Source of the DNA: Drosophila miranda
Taxonomy: Eukaryota > Arthropoda > Insecta > Diptera > Drosophilidae
Assembly: GCF_003369915.1 (NCBI RefSeq)
Contig: NW_022881614.1
Location: forward strand, 4,175,001 to 4,239,000
Length of the DNA: 64,000 bases
Direction: 5' to 3'
The position numbers and the translations under genes were made by a program. Position 1 is the first letter of the stretch. Each line of letters opens with the position of its first letter. Shown piece by piece: positions 34,389 to 44,003 of the stretch. A model generated the notes under the pieces. It did not search any database. It saw only the letters and a list, made by a program, of their open reading frames with translations, and was not told the DNA's origin.

Positions 34389-37300
34389 TTAATGATGTAC
34401 GGACCCCTGTACTTCGGAACAAATTTTTGTATTTCTACCTATTGTGGTGTCAATGTTTCTCATTACAACGAAATCGCCTTCCAAGAACTCAATATGATTT
34501 TTGTGATTCCTTTCAAAATACTCTTCACTCTTCTGCTGACAATGCTCGATTTTATCCAAAGATTTCTTACGTACTGATTCTAAATTGCTTTGAGTTCGGT
34601 CTAGTTTATCATCTAAGTATTCTGTTAACGCGTCAATATTACAACCCCTCTGTTGGACTCCGAATAACAACACTGAAGGCAATTCTTTCGTGGTCGAATG
34701 GACTGAGTTATTAATTGCATATTCAGCCTTTATTAAAAGTTTGCTCCAATCTTCGTGATTTATTGGCTCAGTTATTTTGGCGAGCATAGCTTTCATAGTT
34801 CTGTTAACCCGTTCTACCTGACCATTCGCTTGGGGTGAAGCAGTTGCCACTTTCACGTGTTCTATATTATTTTCTAGCAAAAATTTACTAAATTCTAATG
34901 ATGTAAAACACGTTCCTCTATCGCTGATAATTCTACGTGGACGACTTTAAAATTGAAAATACTTTGAAAAACATGTGTTGACTTCTTTAGTGCTTGTCGT
35001 ATTTACAGAAAACAATTTTACAAATTTCGTAAAGGCGTCAATGATAACTAATACATGCTTCTTCTTTGATATAACAGCGGGAAGTGGTCCAAAATGGTCT
35101 ACGTGTAAGGTGTCGAATGGGATTGGTCGCTTAGGAATATTGTGAAGTGTTCGATTATTCGCATGTGTGGGGACTGAAAACATGATACAATTTAAACAAT
35201 TTCCTATAAACAAATCGATTTTAGATCTCATATTCGGGAACCAATAATGTCTTAAGATTTCTTTCATACATTTCTCGGTTCCTAAGTGACATAAGTTTTC
35301 GTGAACTCTTCTGATTATTTGCGTTTCCATTTCAGCTGGGACATAAAACAGCTCAACGTCGTTCTCACCTATTTTATAAACAATTCCGTCGCTCAATGAA
35401 AATTTCTTAACAGGTACATGCTCCAATTGTTCTTTTAATTTTCCTATATGGTTGTCCCTGTTTTGTGTTATCTGAAGCTGAAGATTAATGTCGTCGCACT
35501 CAATCACGGAAACTATTCGGTCTTTGTTATCACTTTCATGAATTGTCACTATTGGTTCATATTCAAAATCTTGATTAAGCGCTGAAGGATATCTACTTAA
35601 GGTGTCCACATCGGACATATATTTTCCACTACGATGTTTGAAAGTGTAATTATAATTTGCTAGCTCTATGGCCCATCTGGCGATATTTGAATGAAGACGT
35701 CCCTTTCCTAAACATAAAACTACTGAGTTACAATCTGTTATAATTCTAAACGGAATCCCTTCTAAATAAATTCGAAATTTCCTCAATGAATAGATCACAG
35801 CTAACGTTTCCAGTTTGAAACTTTCGTATCTTGCCTCTAGTTTTGTCGCTCTCTGTGAAAAATATGCTGTTGGGTGAAACTTATTGTCATCTTGTTTCTG
35901 CAACAAAATTCCACCAAAGCCTTCACTACTTGCATCACAATGCAATTCTGTTTCTCGATTTGGATTATACAGAGCTAATACTGGTGACGAAATCAGTTTT
36001 TTTCGAAGATATTCAAAAATTTGTGTGCATTTGACTTGAAGCTCAAACTTAGTTCCAGGTTTTGTAAGTTCTTGTAATGGTTTTGCTATTTTTGAGTAAG
36101 CAGGGATGAAACGCCTAAAATAAGAGAATAATCCCAAAACCTTTTGCATTTCATGGCGATCTTTTGGCAATGGCAGATGCTTAATGGTTGCTGTGTGTTC
36201 ACAGTTTGCGCTTATTCCCCTACCAGAAAGGGTATATCCCAAGAACTCAATACTTTCATAACCAAATTGACATTTACTAGCCTTAATTTCTAGTCGATAT
36301 TCTGCGAGAATTCTTAAAACTCTACCTACTGTTATAAGATGTTCGTTCAATGACTTGGAACCTATAGCGATATCGTCCATATAAACTACTACATTACCCT
36401 CGCGAATTAATGGTTGTAAAATGAAAATAATAAATCTCATAAATACTGCTGGTGCATTCATAAGTCCAAAAGGCATTCTTGTGTATTCATATTGTCCGTT
36501 AGGTATGACAAATGCTGTATACTGCACCGAACTCTCTGCTACTTTTACTTGGTGATAACTGTGTTTCAAATCTAAAAGTGTAAAAATTGTGTTCCCTTCT
36601 AATCTCTCTAAGCAGTCGTCTATTAGTGGCAATGGATATCCATCACGAATGCAAATCTTATTAAGCTGTTTGTAATCTACACACATTCTTTTTTCCCCTG
36701 ATTTTTTCTTAACTAATACTATTGCAGAGCTGTAAGGCGATTTACTTTCTCTTATGAAGCCTTTTTTCAATAGTTCATCTATTTGGGTATCTACTTCTTT
36801 TTTATCCTGATATGAAAGTCTTCTCGGAACAGTGCGTACAGGTTCTTCTGATTTAAGTTTGAGATTCATTTCGTAGTTATGTTGAATTGCTGGAATGTTA
36901 GTTAAGTCTGAATAGTTAAGTTTTATCAATTCCATGAATTTACTACGTTCTTTATCAGTTCGCTTTGGGTCGATATTATAGCTGACCTCTTCTTTTGTTA
37001 TTTCAATACTATATATATACGGTATATCTATGTCGGTTCTTTCTAATGATTCACTTGCCATATGCTTTTGCTCGTTATCTTTCAAAAAAAGGTCAATGTT
37101 ATTACAATTCAATTGGTCACTAATCTTATTCTCATAATTTTCATCCTTTAATAATCCATTATTATTGATATCTGATAACATCATCTCACTATCTCTATTT
37201 GTCAATACTACATTTTCAATTTGGTCACTCTCAATGTTCACTATTACTCTATTTTCATCTAAGTCACTGTTTACTAATACTCTATTTTCAATTGAGACCA

Positions 37301-38738
37301 TATTGCTTTGCGTAACTCGCTTTACATTTTCAATTTCATTTTCAAAAATTAATTTTATTCCATAATTTTCAAGGAAACTGCGCCCCAGAAGGACATTACA
37401 CGAAATATAGTTGTTTGGTACAACGAAAAATATAAGTTCTTTTTCAATGTTATGAAAAACTAAATTGACAATTATTTTTCCAAAAATGCTTATTCTCGAA
37501 CCGTTAACTCCAAAATACTCTGTCGGTCTTAGTACACCATCAAAATTTTCATAAGGTATCGCCGAGCGCTGCATCAAATTAATAGCGCTACCGGTGTCCA
37601 ACATGCCAGAAAGAAATTTAATTTGATACCTGCGTTTTATATCAGTGTAAAAATATACCCCTACCTGATTAACAATAGGAACAAAAATATTGTTCTCCTC
37701 TCTGTCGTCCATTGGCGGGCTGCTGGCTGTACCCACGGATCGCTGGGTTGGCATAGGCTTCTGTTGGCAATCCTTCACCTGGTGCTGCCTGGATCCACAC
37801 TGGAAACACGATCCCTTCTCCCGCTTAGGTGCGGGACACGATGAAGCATAATGGCCATGTGCTGAACAATTATAGCAGCGCACCTGGGTCCGGTCATTTC
37901 CGGAAGCGGTCATCCCAGTGCGCTTAAAATTCGTCTGGGTACTCTTCCTCAAAGCCTCGTATTGTCGAGCTAGCTCCTTAAGTTTTCCGATGGTCGACGC
38001 TGAATACAATAAGGCGATACTGGAAGATCGATCACGAAAACCATCAATGATGAACTGCACTGTCAATTTCTCTTCGATGTCGGCACGCATAGCAATTTCT
38101 TCCATGCGAAGAATATATCCCATTACAGAGTTTTTCTCCGGGTTGAAAAAGGTTTCCTTCAACAGAAGTACCACGTCGGCAGTTGAATTGCTGCGGCCAA
38201 AAGTTTTTAGGAAGTTTCCCTTAAACTCGTCGTAAGTCTTTGATTTGTCGACACGCATGAACAAGTCCGCCTCTGTTCCCGCCTTCATCAACATGCGCAC
38301 ACAACGAAGCTTAAAATTGCTGCTTTCGTTCACGCCTCCGCAAATCCGTTCAAAATTCAAGACCCATTCAGAGGCTTCATCATTTTCACTGGCAGAAAAA
38401 GGGGCAATAAGTTGCTTGTCCATTCGGATGTCATCGGTCATATAGTTGTCCATTACCATTAAGGCAGCCAGTTTCTTCTTTTTCTCAGCCACCCTTATTG
38501 CGGCGTCAAGTAATTCTTCTTCTTTCACATCGTCGATCTGCTCATTTTCAGACACTTTTCCATCCGATTCAATATCCGATTTATTCACCGGACTTTCAGA
38601 AACTTCGTCCATTCCACCACTTATGGCAAGCTTACGAAGTTGCCTTAGTGTTGCGCTGGCTGGAAAAATGATCTCCTTCTCCAGCAACCACTCTACAATT
38701 TTTTCTTTGTCAATGTTTGCCATGGTTTCCTCGGCCAT
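34389..38738 (-). pseudogene. mdg3-like gag-pol polyprotein with one in-frame stop
   Basis: From ATG 38738 (MAEETMANIDKEK) 1263 codons are open to a TAA at 34947-34949; the same frame then continues to 34389. In order: SAP-like N-terminus (LRQLRKLAISGG), Gag, two CCHC knuckles (CYNCSAHGHYASSCP, CFQCGSRQHQVKDC), protease GMLDTGSAINL, RT with YMDDIAIGS, RNase H (LHCDASSEGFGG), HHCC zinc region and integrase (HVDHFGPLPA ... IISDRG, with the Glu near ASPQANGQVERVNR). The stop falls inside the integrase core between the first and second acidic residues. The single-ORF gag-pol fits the mdg3/micropia/blastopia group. An ATG at 38705 is an alternative start. Confidence 0.88.
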
Positions 38739-38834
38739 TTATAAAATGTGGAACATACTCGTTGTCGGGGATGCCACTAGACAAATATTTATGTAGGCAG
38801 ATACTTTAAAGGGCTACGATCCCACTTCTGAAGT

Positions 38835-39002
38835 TATTGGCGCAAAAGGTCCACGGATGTTTCGTGTTTTTTATGATTTTATTTTTACTTAATTCTTTTC
38901 AACCTCCTCGTCTTGTCGATACCGCCAAAAGTGCTCATTGAACCCCAGCACCGATCACTCGTTCTCTCATAGAGTAGAGTTATAATACTAAACAATCCAA
39001 CA
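38835..39002 (-). repeat. 5' LTR of mdg3-like element (deleted form)
   Basis: At 168 bp it lacks about 87 bp present in the other LTR. The missing piece starts at CTCATAG, i.e. at the palindrome of the left LTR. Confidence 0.85.
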
Positions 39003-39006
39003 TACT

Positions 39007-40541
39007 TAACATTTGATTTCGGTTCTGTTTCCCCGTATTCCCGTATGCTAATTCCCGACTCTTTCCAGGGAGGGGGAAACTACATATTTAACAAAACGCC
39101 ATTTATTAGGGCTGATAAATTAAATTAAATATTATTTCATTAACACCTAGGGCATGCCACAGCATGTGGTCCATTCCAGGGGAGGCATACGTCGTGTGTG
39201 TGTTCAATAATAGAAAGGACATAATAGGACAATCCCCAAATTGGGGCGTAATACCCTTCTCAATCGCTAATCACTGTTGCTGTTGGTGGGTCAAATAGTC
39301 AGGGAAGAATAGGAGTGGAAAATGATGCCTAAGCTTTGTTAAAGGAGACACTGTACTTTGTGCTTTGTGCCTTGAGCTGTGCAACTAATTAAAAGTCCAA
39401 TTATAATTCGTATTAAATCTGCAATTGATCGATTGAAACAGACAAGTGTGGCTAAATACTATGTATGCCAGGGAATAGGAGTCGTTAAGTGCTTTGAAAG
39501 TGTTGAGAGGGTAAAATTAATATGAAATGCAAGCCAAGGCATGTAAATGGTTATCGCAAACGACTGCCTTTATGTTTACAGCAATTCAGAGAATAACACC
39601 TGAGAGAAATGACCCGCCGCCCCAGCCGCACATCCAGAGACCTCCGAGAACTCCTACACTTGCACAATGAGTCGAGTCGAGTGTCGAATGTCGACTGTCG
39701 AGCAGTGTAAACAGAATGTAGGTCTTCCAGGCGAGTGCATACATACATTGTACATATTGTGCGAGAGTATATCCTTTCCTGACTGCCTGACTGCCCGACT
39801 GCCCGACTGTCCTGCCCCCGCTCCTTGTTCCCCACTCCCCTGTGACACCACAATTATGGCGCGCTAAACAATAAAGAAAATAATAATAAAAACCTAGAGC
39901 ACACATCCATGTAGGCACACACACATCTCCACCCTTGCCCAAGGATACGTACGCATATGTGTATGCGGTGTGTGTGTGTTCGGAGCAACCCTCGCTAATG
40001 AAGCTGCAGCTCTGCTCTCCACTGCTTGTACACGCAATTTGCCTGTGCCCTACCCTGTGCCCCTGCCACAGTTTGGCTGCCTCATCCGTTGCCTGGCCCT
40101 GGACCTGTACTTGGACGAGGACGACGACGAGGACCAGAACCAGGACTAGGAACTGAAACTGGATCTGAGACACAAACAGCGCCCAGGGATTATCACCAGC
40201 AGCAATGGACGGCAAAAGAAAGACCGTAACAGCCGAATAATTGATACCCCCCCCTCCCTTCCGGGGGAGACCAGGGGGAGAGGCATATCGGGGATTTATA
40301 AGGCAAACAAAAAGTAATTTTTTCCATTCACTGGTAAGAGATCTGCCACTCTCTATAACTATGGTATATATGTGGGGGTGTCCCTACCCCAATCCTTTCT
40401 ATGAGGCAGACATCGACAGGAACAGTGGGTTGTATCATCTATTCCATGGAGCTTCGGGGACATGCTAGGAGCAACGCTTAGCACATGCTAGAACTGAGAT
40501 ATAATACGATACCCATTCTACACTATTTTTCTTCATTCAAT
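39007..40541. other. No gene recognised
   Basis: Non-coding DNA with short tandem repeats, such as CTGCCTGACTGCCCGACTG near 39781-39810 and GGACGA runs near 40110-40160. The longest ORF (minus 39586-40215) is low complexity and not believable as a gene. Confidence 0.65.
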
Positions 40542-40546
40542 CTATT

Positions 40547-40918
40547 TGTTCGGAGCAGAACCCAGCCGATTAGCTGCTGGCCAAATAGCACCTAATTCTT
40601 GGCCCTCAGCCGCTTATTTTGTTTGTTACTTATGTCTATGTCACTCATTTGTTTGTTAAAGCTTTGCGCTTGCTTGCCCTGCTAAACGCTCTCTGCCAGC
40701 TCGCTCTTCGCTATCTCCGCTTTGCGTCTGCCTACCGACGTCGGCCGAGCGAAGCTGCGCTTAGCGATCGGCGCGGCAATGTAAAGGGCAGGCAAGCCAC
40801 ACTTGCAATTTGGATGTCACGCATTAAAGAACATATCGTAATTTTATTTCTGCGCCGAGTTTTGTTTAATTCGAAATAATTAGTCGGCCGATTGGGGATA
40901 AAAAACATTATCTCCACA
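40547..40918 (+). repeat. 5' LTR of RT-less BEL element
   Basis: 372 bp, TGTTCGGAG to TCTCCACA, identical to the 3' LTR at an offset of 3080 bases. Confidence 0.95.
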
Positions 40919-40925
40919 TAAAATT

Positions 40926-40944
40926 TGGTGACCCCGACGTGATC
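40926..40944 (+). other. Primer-binding site of RT-less BEL element
   Basis: TGGTGACCCCGACGTGATC begins 7 bases after the LTR. TGG pairs with a tRNA CCA end. The tRNA was not identified. Confidence 0.6.
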
Positions 40945-41292
40945 GAAGAGTTGCAGTGTCAATTAATAATCATTCGCGATCGACATTCGTTAGCCCTAGC
41001 AAATTTTCGGCGGTTAAGCACAATTCGGTGCTAAAACACACTTACATACACCTACATACACGCATTGCTGGCTATTAATTTCTCTGTCGCGACAATTCGG
41101 TCAGTGCAGTGCGGTAGGCAGTGCAGCGAACTCACTAATACACACAAGCGGAGTACAAAGCGGAATCGGACAGCTCGCACAGCCGCACAGCTAAAGGCAT
41201 TAGCTGTAATCCCTTTGCTTTCGGTTCCCACGTTTATACGTATACAGGGTGTCTTTTTCGGTCGTGCTGAGTGACTCTTTTAAAACCTCAAC

Positions 41293-43653
41293 ATGGCAGC
41301 ACCTGAGCCTACCAATGTCGCGAAAGCAGCAATGCCGAGTGATGTAGATTTCTACAAGCACAAGGCCGAGTCCATCGCGCGCCAACTAAAGGCCATGGAT
41401 CGCTTTCTTACCAAGGAAGAGCTTGCCGAGTTAGATGAGGCAGAACTTCAAGCTCGCTTAGAGCAAATCGAGCGAATGAATGCGGATTTCGATGCCGCTC
41501 AAACGAGCCTTGAAAGGCTGGATTTCCTGCAGTTAGCCCATGATGCCCGGCTGGACTTTTCGAATGTTTATGTCAAGGTTAGGTCCAGGCTGTCGCGGGA
41601 GTTGATGGCTGCTCGCACGGTAAATGTTGCCAATTCAACGGCTCGGCATACTCTCGAGGGGAATTCGTCGTTGTTCGCCTATAATAGTATAGGCCGTTCT
41701 CGAATGCCCGAGTTGCAGCTTCCGCGATTCAGTGGGAGCTACATGGATTGGCCAGAATTCCACGCGATGTTTTCGACAATGGTGCACAAAGACCATCGTA
41801 TACCAATCATCGAAAAATTCCAATATCTTCGTGGATGTCTAGATGGTGCTGCGCTAGATACGATTCGTTCCTTGGAACTTTCTGAGGAGAATTACGACAA
41901 GGCGTTGAATTTACTAATGTTGCGATTCGATAATAAACTGTTACATTTTCAGGCACACGTCAAGGCTATTTTCGGGGTGCAAGGGGTGGAGAAGGGCTCG
42001 GCTATCGGCTTGCGCGCGCTCATCGATAAAATCAATTCGCACTTGCGTGCACTTCAGACCTTGGCGACCCCGCAGGAGATTTCGGATGGGTTGCTGATCT
42101 TCATCATAGGTACGAAACTGGACCACAAAACAAAGGAGAAATGGGAAGAGAACTTGCCGACGTCAGGATTGCCTCGGTGGTCAAGCATGGCCTCATTTTT
42201 GGAAGCGAGATGTCGGATGCTGGAGAATTTGGGATCAGCCATGGCAACAAGTCCTAGTCAACAGGTGGGAGAAGACAATCCTGTCACCCTTATCACCTCC
42301 AGTAACGACCATCCTAACCCCATATGTAACCATTGCAATTCCTCCGAGCATTACATATCTAGATGTCAGGCATTCCTGAATCTCTCTGCGTTTGAACGAT
42401 ACAAAGAAGCAAAGAAGAGCCGCTTGTGTTTGAACTGCCTCAACAAAGGCCATGAATTGCAGAGGTGCAGGTCAGGACTTTGCAGGCATTGCCAGGCCAA
42501 ACATCACACGCTACTCCACATTCCATCGGGAACTGGTGCTTCATCTTCCTCTTCACCGGCCGAGGAATCGATCCAGCAAGAGGCCGCGACTGTGCTTCTA
42601 GCAAGCGGGTGTTCTAGCCCTCCCCCCTCGATCCAGAAATCTCAGCCTAGCCAGAACGTGTTGCTACCTACTGCCCTCGTCCATGTAACAGATCGTTATG
42701 GAGCACTTATCCCATGTCGTGCCATTTTGGATTCTGCATCACAGGCAAACTTTGTAACATCTAGACTGGCTGATCAGTTGCAGTTGGATCATCGCTCGTC
42801 TTATGTTCACATCTCTGGAATCGGAGATTCCATTCTACCTTCGAGCAAGTCTGTACATATAGTTGTACAATCCCAGGACGCAAGCTATCGAGCTTCCTTC
42901 GCTGCAATTGTCACCAACTCAATTACGGAAATGCAGCCTAACTTCGGCGTAGACGCAAAGGATTGGCCAATGCCGAATAATCTAAAACTAGCTGATCCTA
43001 ATTTCTCCAAGCCCCAACGTATCGATCTGTTGATAGGTTCTGGTTTGTTCTTCGATTTAATGTGCGTCGGACAGATTCGACTATCAGCCCAATTTCCAAC
43101 ATTGCAGGAGACTAAACTTGGTTGGATAGTATCAGGAAGCATTGATAGCTCGGAGAATAAGCGTGCAGCTTTAGCCGCTTTTGAAAATTCCTCGTGCATC
43201 TCTATTGACGATTTTCGACCCACAACGCTGGAGTACCAAAACTTAGAGCAGCAATGCAGGAAGCAGCTGCTCGAGTGCCAGGTGCAAGTGGAAAAACTGC
43301 GATCGGAGAATCAGGAACTGCAGCGCGAACTTTTCCATATATTAAAAACCTACATATCCACGCTAAATGAAATTCAACTTTCAACAATTTCTACATTGCC
43401 AAATTTCCTGCCATTCTATGCAATTACAGAGGTTCCCGATGATCAAGACGTAATCACGACAAGCCGCCTTCGTAAAGAAGCGCCGATTGCTGCGTTCGAC
43501 GATCATCCCAGCGTAGCCGCCAGCTGCGCCCAAGCAAGCATCTTCAAGAGGGCCGTTGGAAAAATAGCGGTTCTGCCCCTTCAGGATGGATCTGTTGAAA
43601 GCCTTTGCCTTCCAACGGGGGGGGAATGTTCGGAGCAGAACCCAGCCGATTAG
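41293..43653 (+). CDS. Gag-protease-coiled-coil protein of RT-less BEL element (786 aa)
   Basis: The ORF is open for 786 codons and ends inside the 3' LTR. An N-terminal helical region (1-120) is followed by a DUF1759-type Gag domain (about 135-290, PRFSGSYMDWPEFHAMF), three Cys-His knuckles (CNHCNSSEHYISRCQ, CLNCLNKGHELQRC, CRHCQAKHHTLLH at 340-415), and a DUF1758-type protease (about 460-620) with DSASQANF where relatives often have DSGSQ. After the protease-linked block GWIVSGS the RT is absent. Instead comes a strong coiled coil (about 645-690, QQCRKQLLECQVQVEKLR), a segment of unknown origin, and a short tail FKRAVGKIAVLPLQ that resembles the end of a BEL integrase. The protein could assemble particles and process itself but cannot reverse transcribe. 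It is intact, unlike the two other BEL copies. Confidence 0.88.
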   Translation: MAAPEPTNVAKAAMPSDVDFYKHKAESIARQLKAMDRFLTKEELAELDEAELQARLEQIERMNADFDAAQTSLERLDFLQLAHDARLDFSNVYVKVRSRLSRELMAARTVNVANSTARHTLEGNSSLFAYNSIGRSRMPELQLPRFSGSYMDWPEFHAMFSTMVHKDHRIPIIEKFQYLRGCLDGAALDTIRSLELSEENYDKALNLLMLRFDNKLLHFQAHVKAIFGVQGVEKGSAIGLRALIDKINSHLRALQTLATPQEISDGLLIFIIGTKLDHKTKEKWEENLPTSGLPRWSSMASFLEARCRMLENLGSAMATSPSQQVGEDNPVTLITSSNDHPNPICNHCNSSEHYISRCQAFLNLSAFERYKEAKKSRLCLNCLNKGHELQRCRSGLCRHCQAKHHTLLHIPSGTGASSSSSPAEESIQQEAATVLLASGCSSPPPSIQKSQPSQNVLLPTALVHVTDRYGALIPCRAILDSASQANFVTSRLADQLQLDHRSSYVHISGIGDSILPSSKSVHIVVQSQDASYRASFAAIVTNSITEMQPNFGVDAKDWPMPNNLKLADPNFSKPQRIDLLIGSGLFFDLMCVGQIRLSAQFPTLQETKLGWIVSGSIDSSENKRAALAAFENSSCISIDDFRPTTLEYQNLEQQCRKQLLECQVQVEKLRSENQELQRELFHILKTYISTLNEIQLSTISTLPNFLPFYAITEVPDDQDVITTSRLRKEAPIAAFDDHPSVAASCAQASIFKRAVGKIAVLPLQDGSVESLCLPTGGECSEQNPAD

Positions 43654-43998
43654 CTGCTGGCCAAATAGCACCTAATTCTTGGCCCTCAGCCGCTTATTTT
43701 GTTTGTTACTTATGTCTATGTCACTCATTTGTTTGTTAAAGCTTTGCGCTTGCTTGCCCTGCTAAACGCTCTCTGCCAGCTCGCTCTTCGCTATCTCCGC
43801 TTTGCGTCTGCCTACCGACGTCGGCCGAGCGAAGCTGCGCTTAGCGATCGGCGCGGCAATGTAAAGGGCAGGCAAGCCACACTTGCAATTTGGATGTCAC
43901 GCATTAAAGAACATATCGTAATTTTATTTCTGCGCCGAGTTTTGTTTAATTCGAAATAATTAGTCGGCCGATTGGGGATAAAAAACATTATCTCCACA
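43627..43998 (+). repeat. 3' LTR of RT-less BEL element
   Basis: 372 bp, identical to the 5' LTR. The ORF stop (43651-43653) lies within it. Confidence 0.95.
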
Positions 43999-44003
43999 CT
44001 ATT

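Larger units (their letters stand above)
33891..39006 (-). mobile_element. Ty3/gypsy LTR retrotransposon, mdg3-like, nearly intact pol
   Basis: The element spans 33895-39002 on the minus strand, between 4-bp repeats TACT (33891-33894 and 39003-39006). LTRs begin TGTTRGATTGTTTAG and end CGCCAATA (element sense). Next to the 5' LTR lies TCAGAAGTGGGATCG (about 38817-38832, complement), which looks like a tRNA-Leu-derived primer site set a few bases off the LTR. Gag and pol form one ORF. The two LTRs differ by several substitutions and one ~87-bp deletion, so the insertion is not recent. Confidence 0.9.
40542..44003 (+). mobile_element. RT-less BEL/Pao retrotransposon with identical LTRs
   Basis: The 3452-bp element (40547-43998) has two 372-bp LTRs that I compared base by base and found identical. 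It is flanked by 5-bp repeats CTATT (40542-40546 and 43999-44003). LTRs start TGTTCGGAGCAG and end TATCTCCACA. A primer-like TGGTGACCCCGACGTGATC lies at 40926-40944. The single ORF (41293-43653) supplies Gag and protease but no RT, RNase H or integrase core. It should therefore be non-autonomous and mobilised by a full-length relative. Identical LTRs imply very recent insertion. Confidence 0.93.

Noticed and set aside
34389..34947. Frameshift in the mdg3-like integrase
   Set aside because: The two ORF pieces are in the same frame; a single TAA codon separates them, so it is a nonsense change.
39586..40215. 209-codon minus-strand ORF
   Set aside because: Low-complexity Val/Leu/Gln and tandem-repeat derived sequence; no orthologue-like features.
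41293..43653. Domesticated host gag gene
   Set aside because: Flanking identical LTRs, primer site and target repeats show it is a live-type insertion, not a domesticated single-copy gene.
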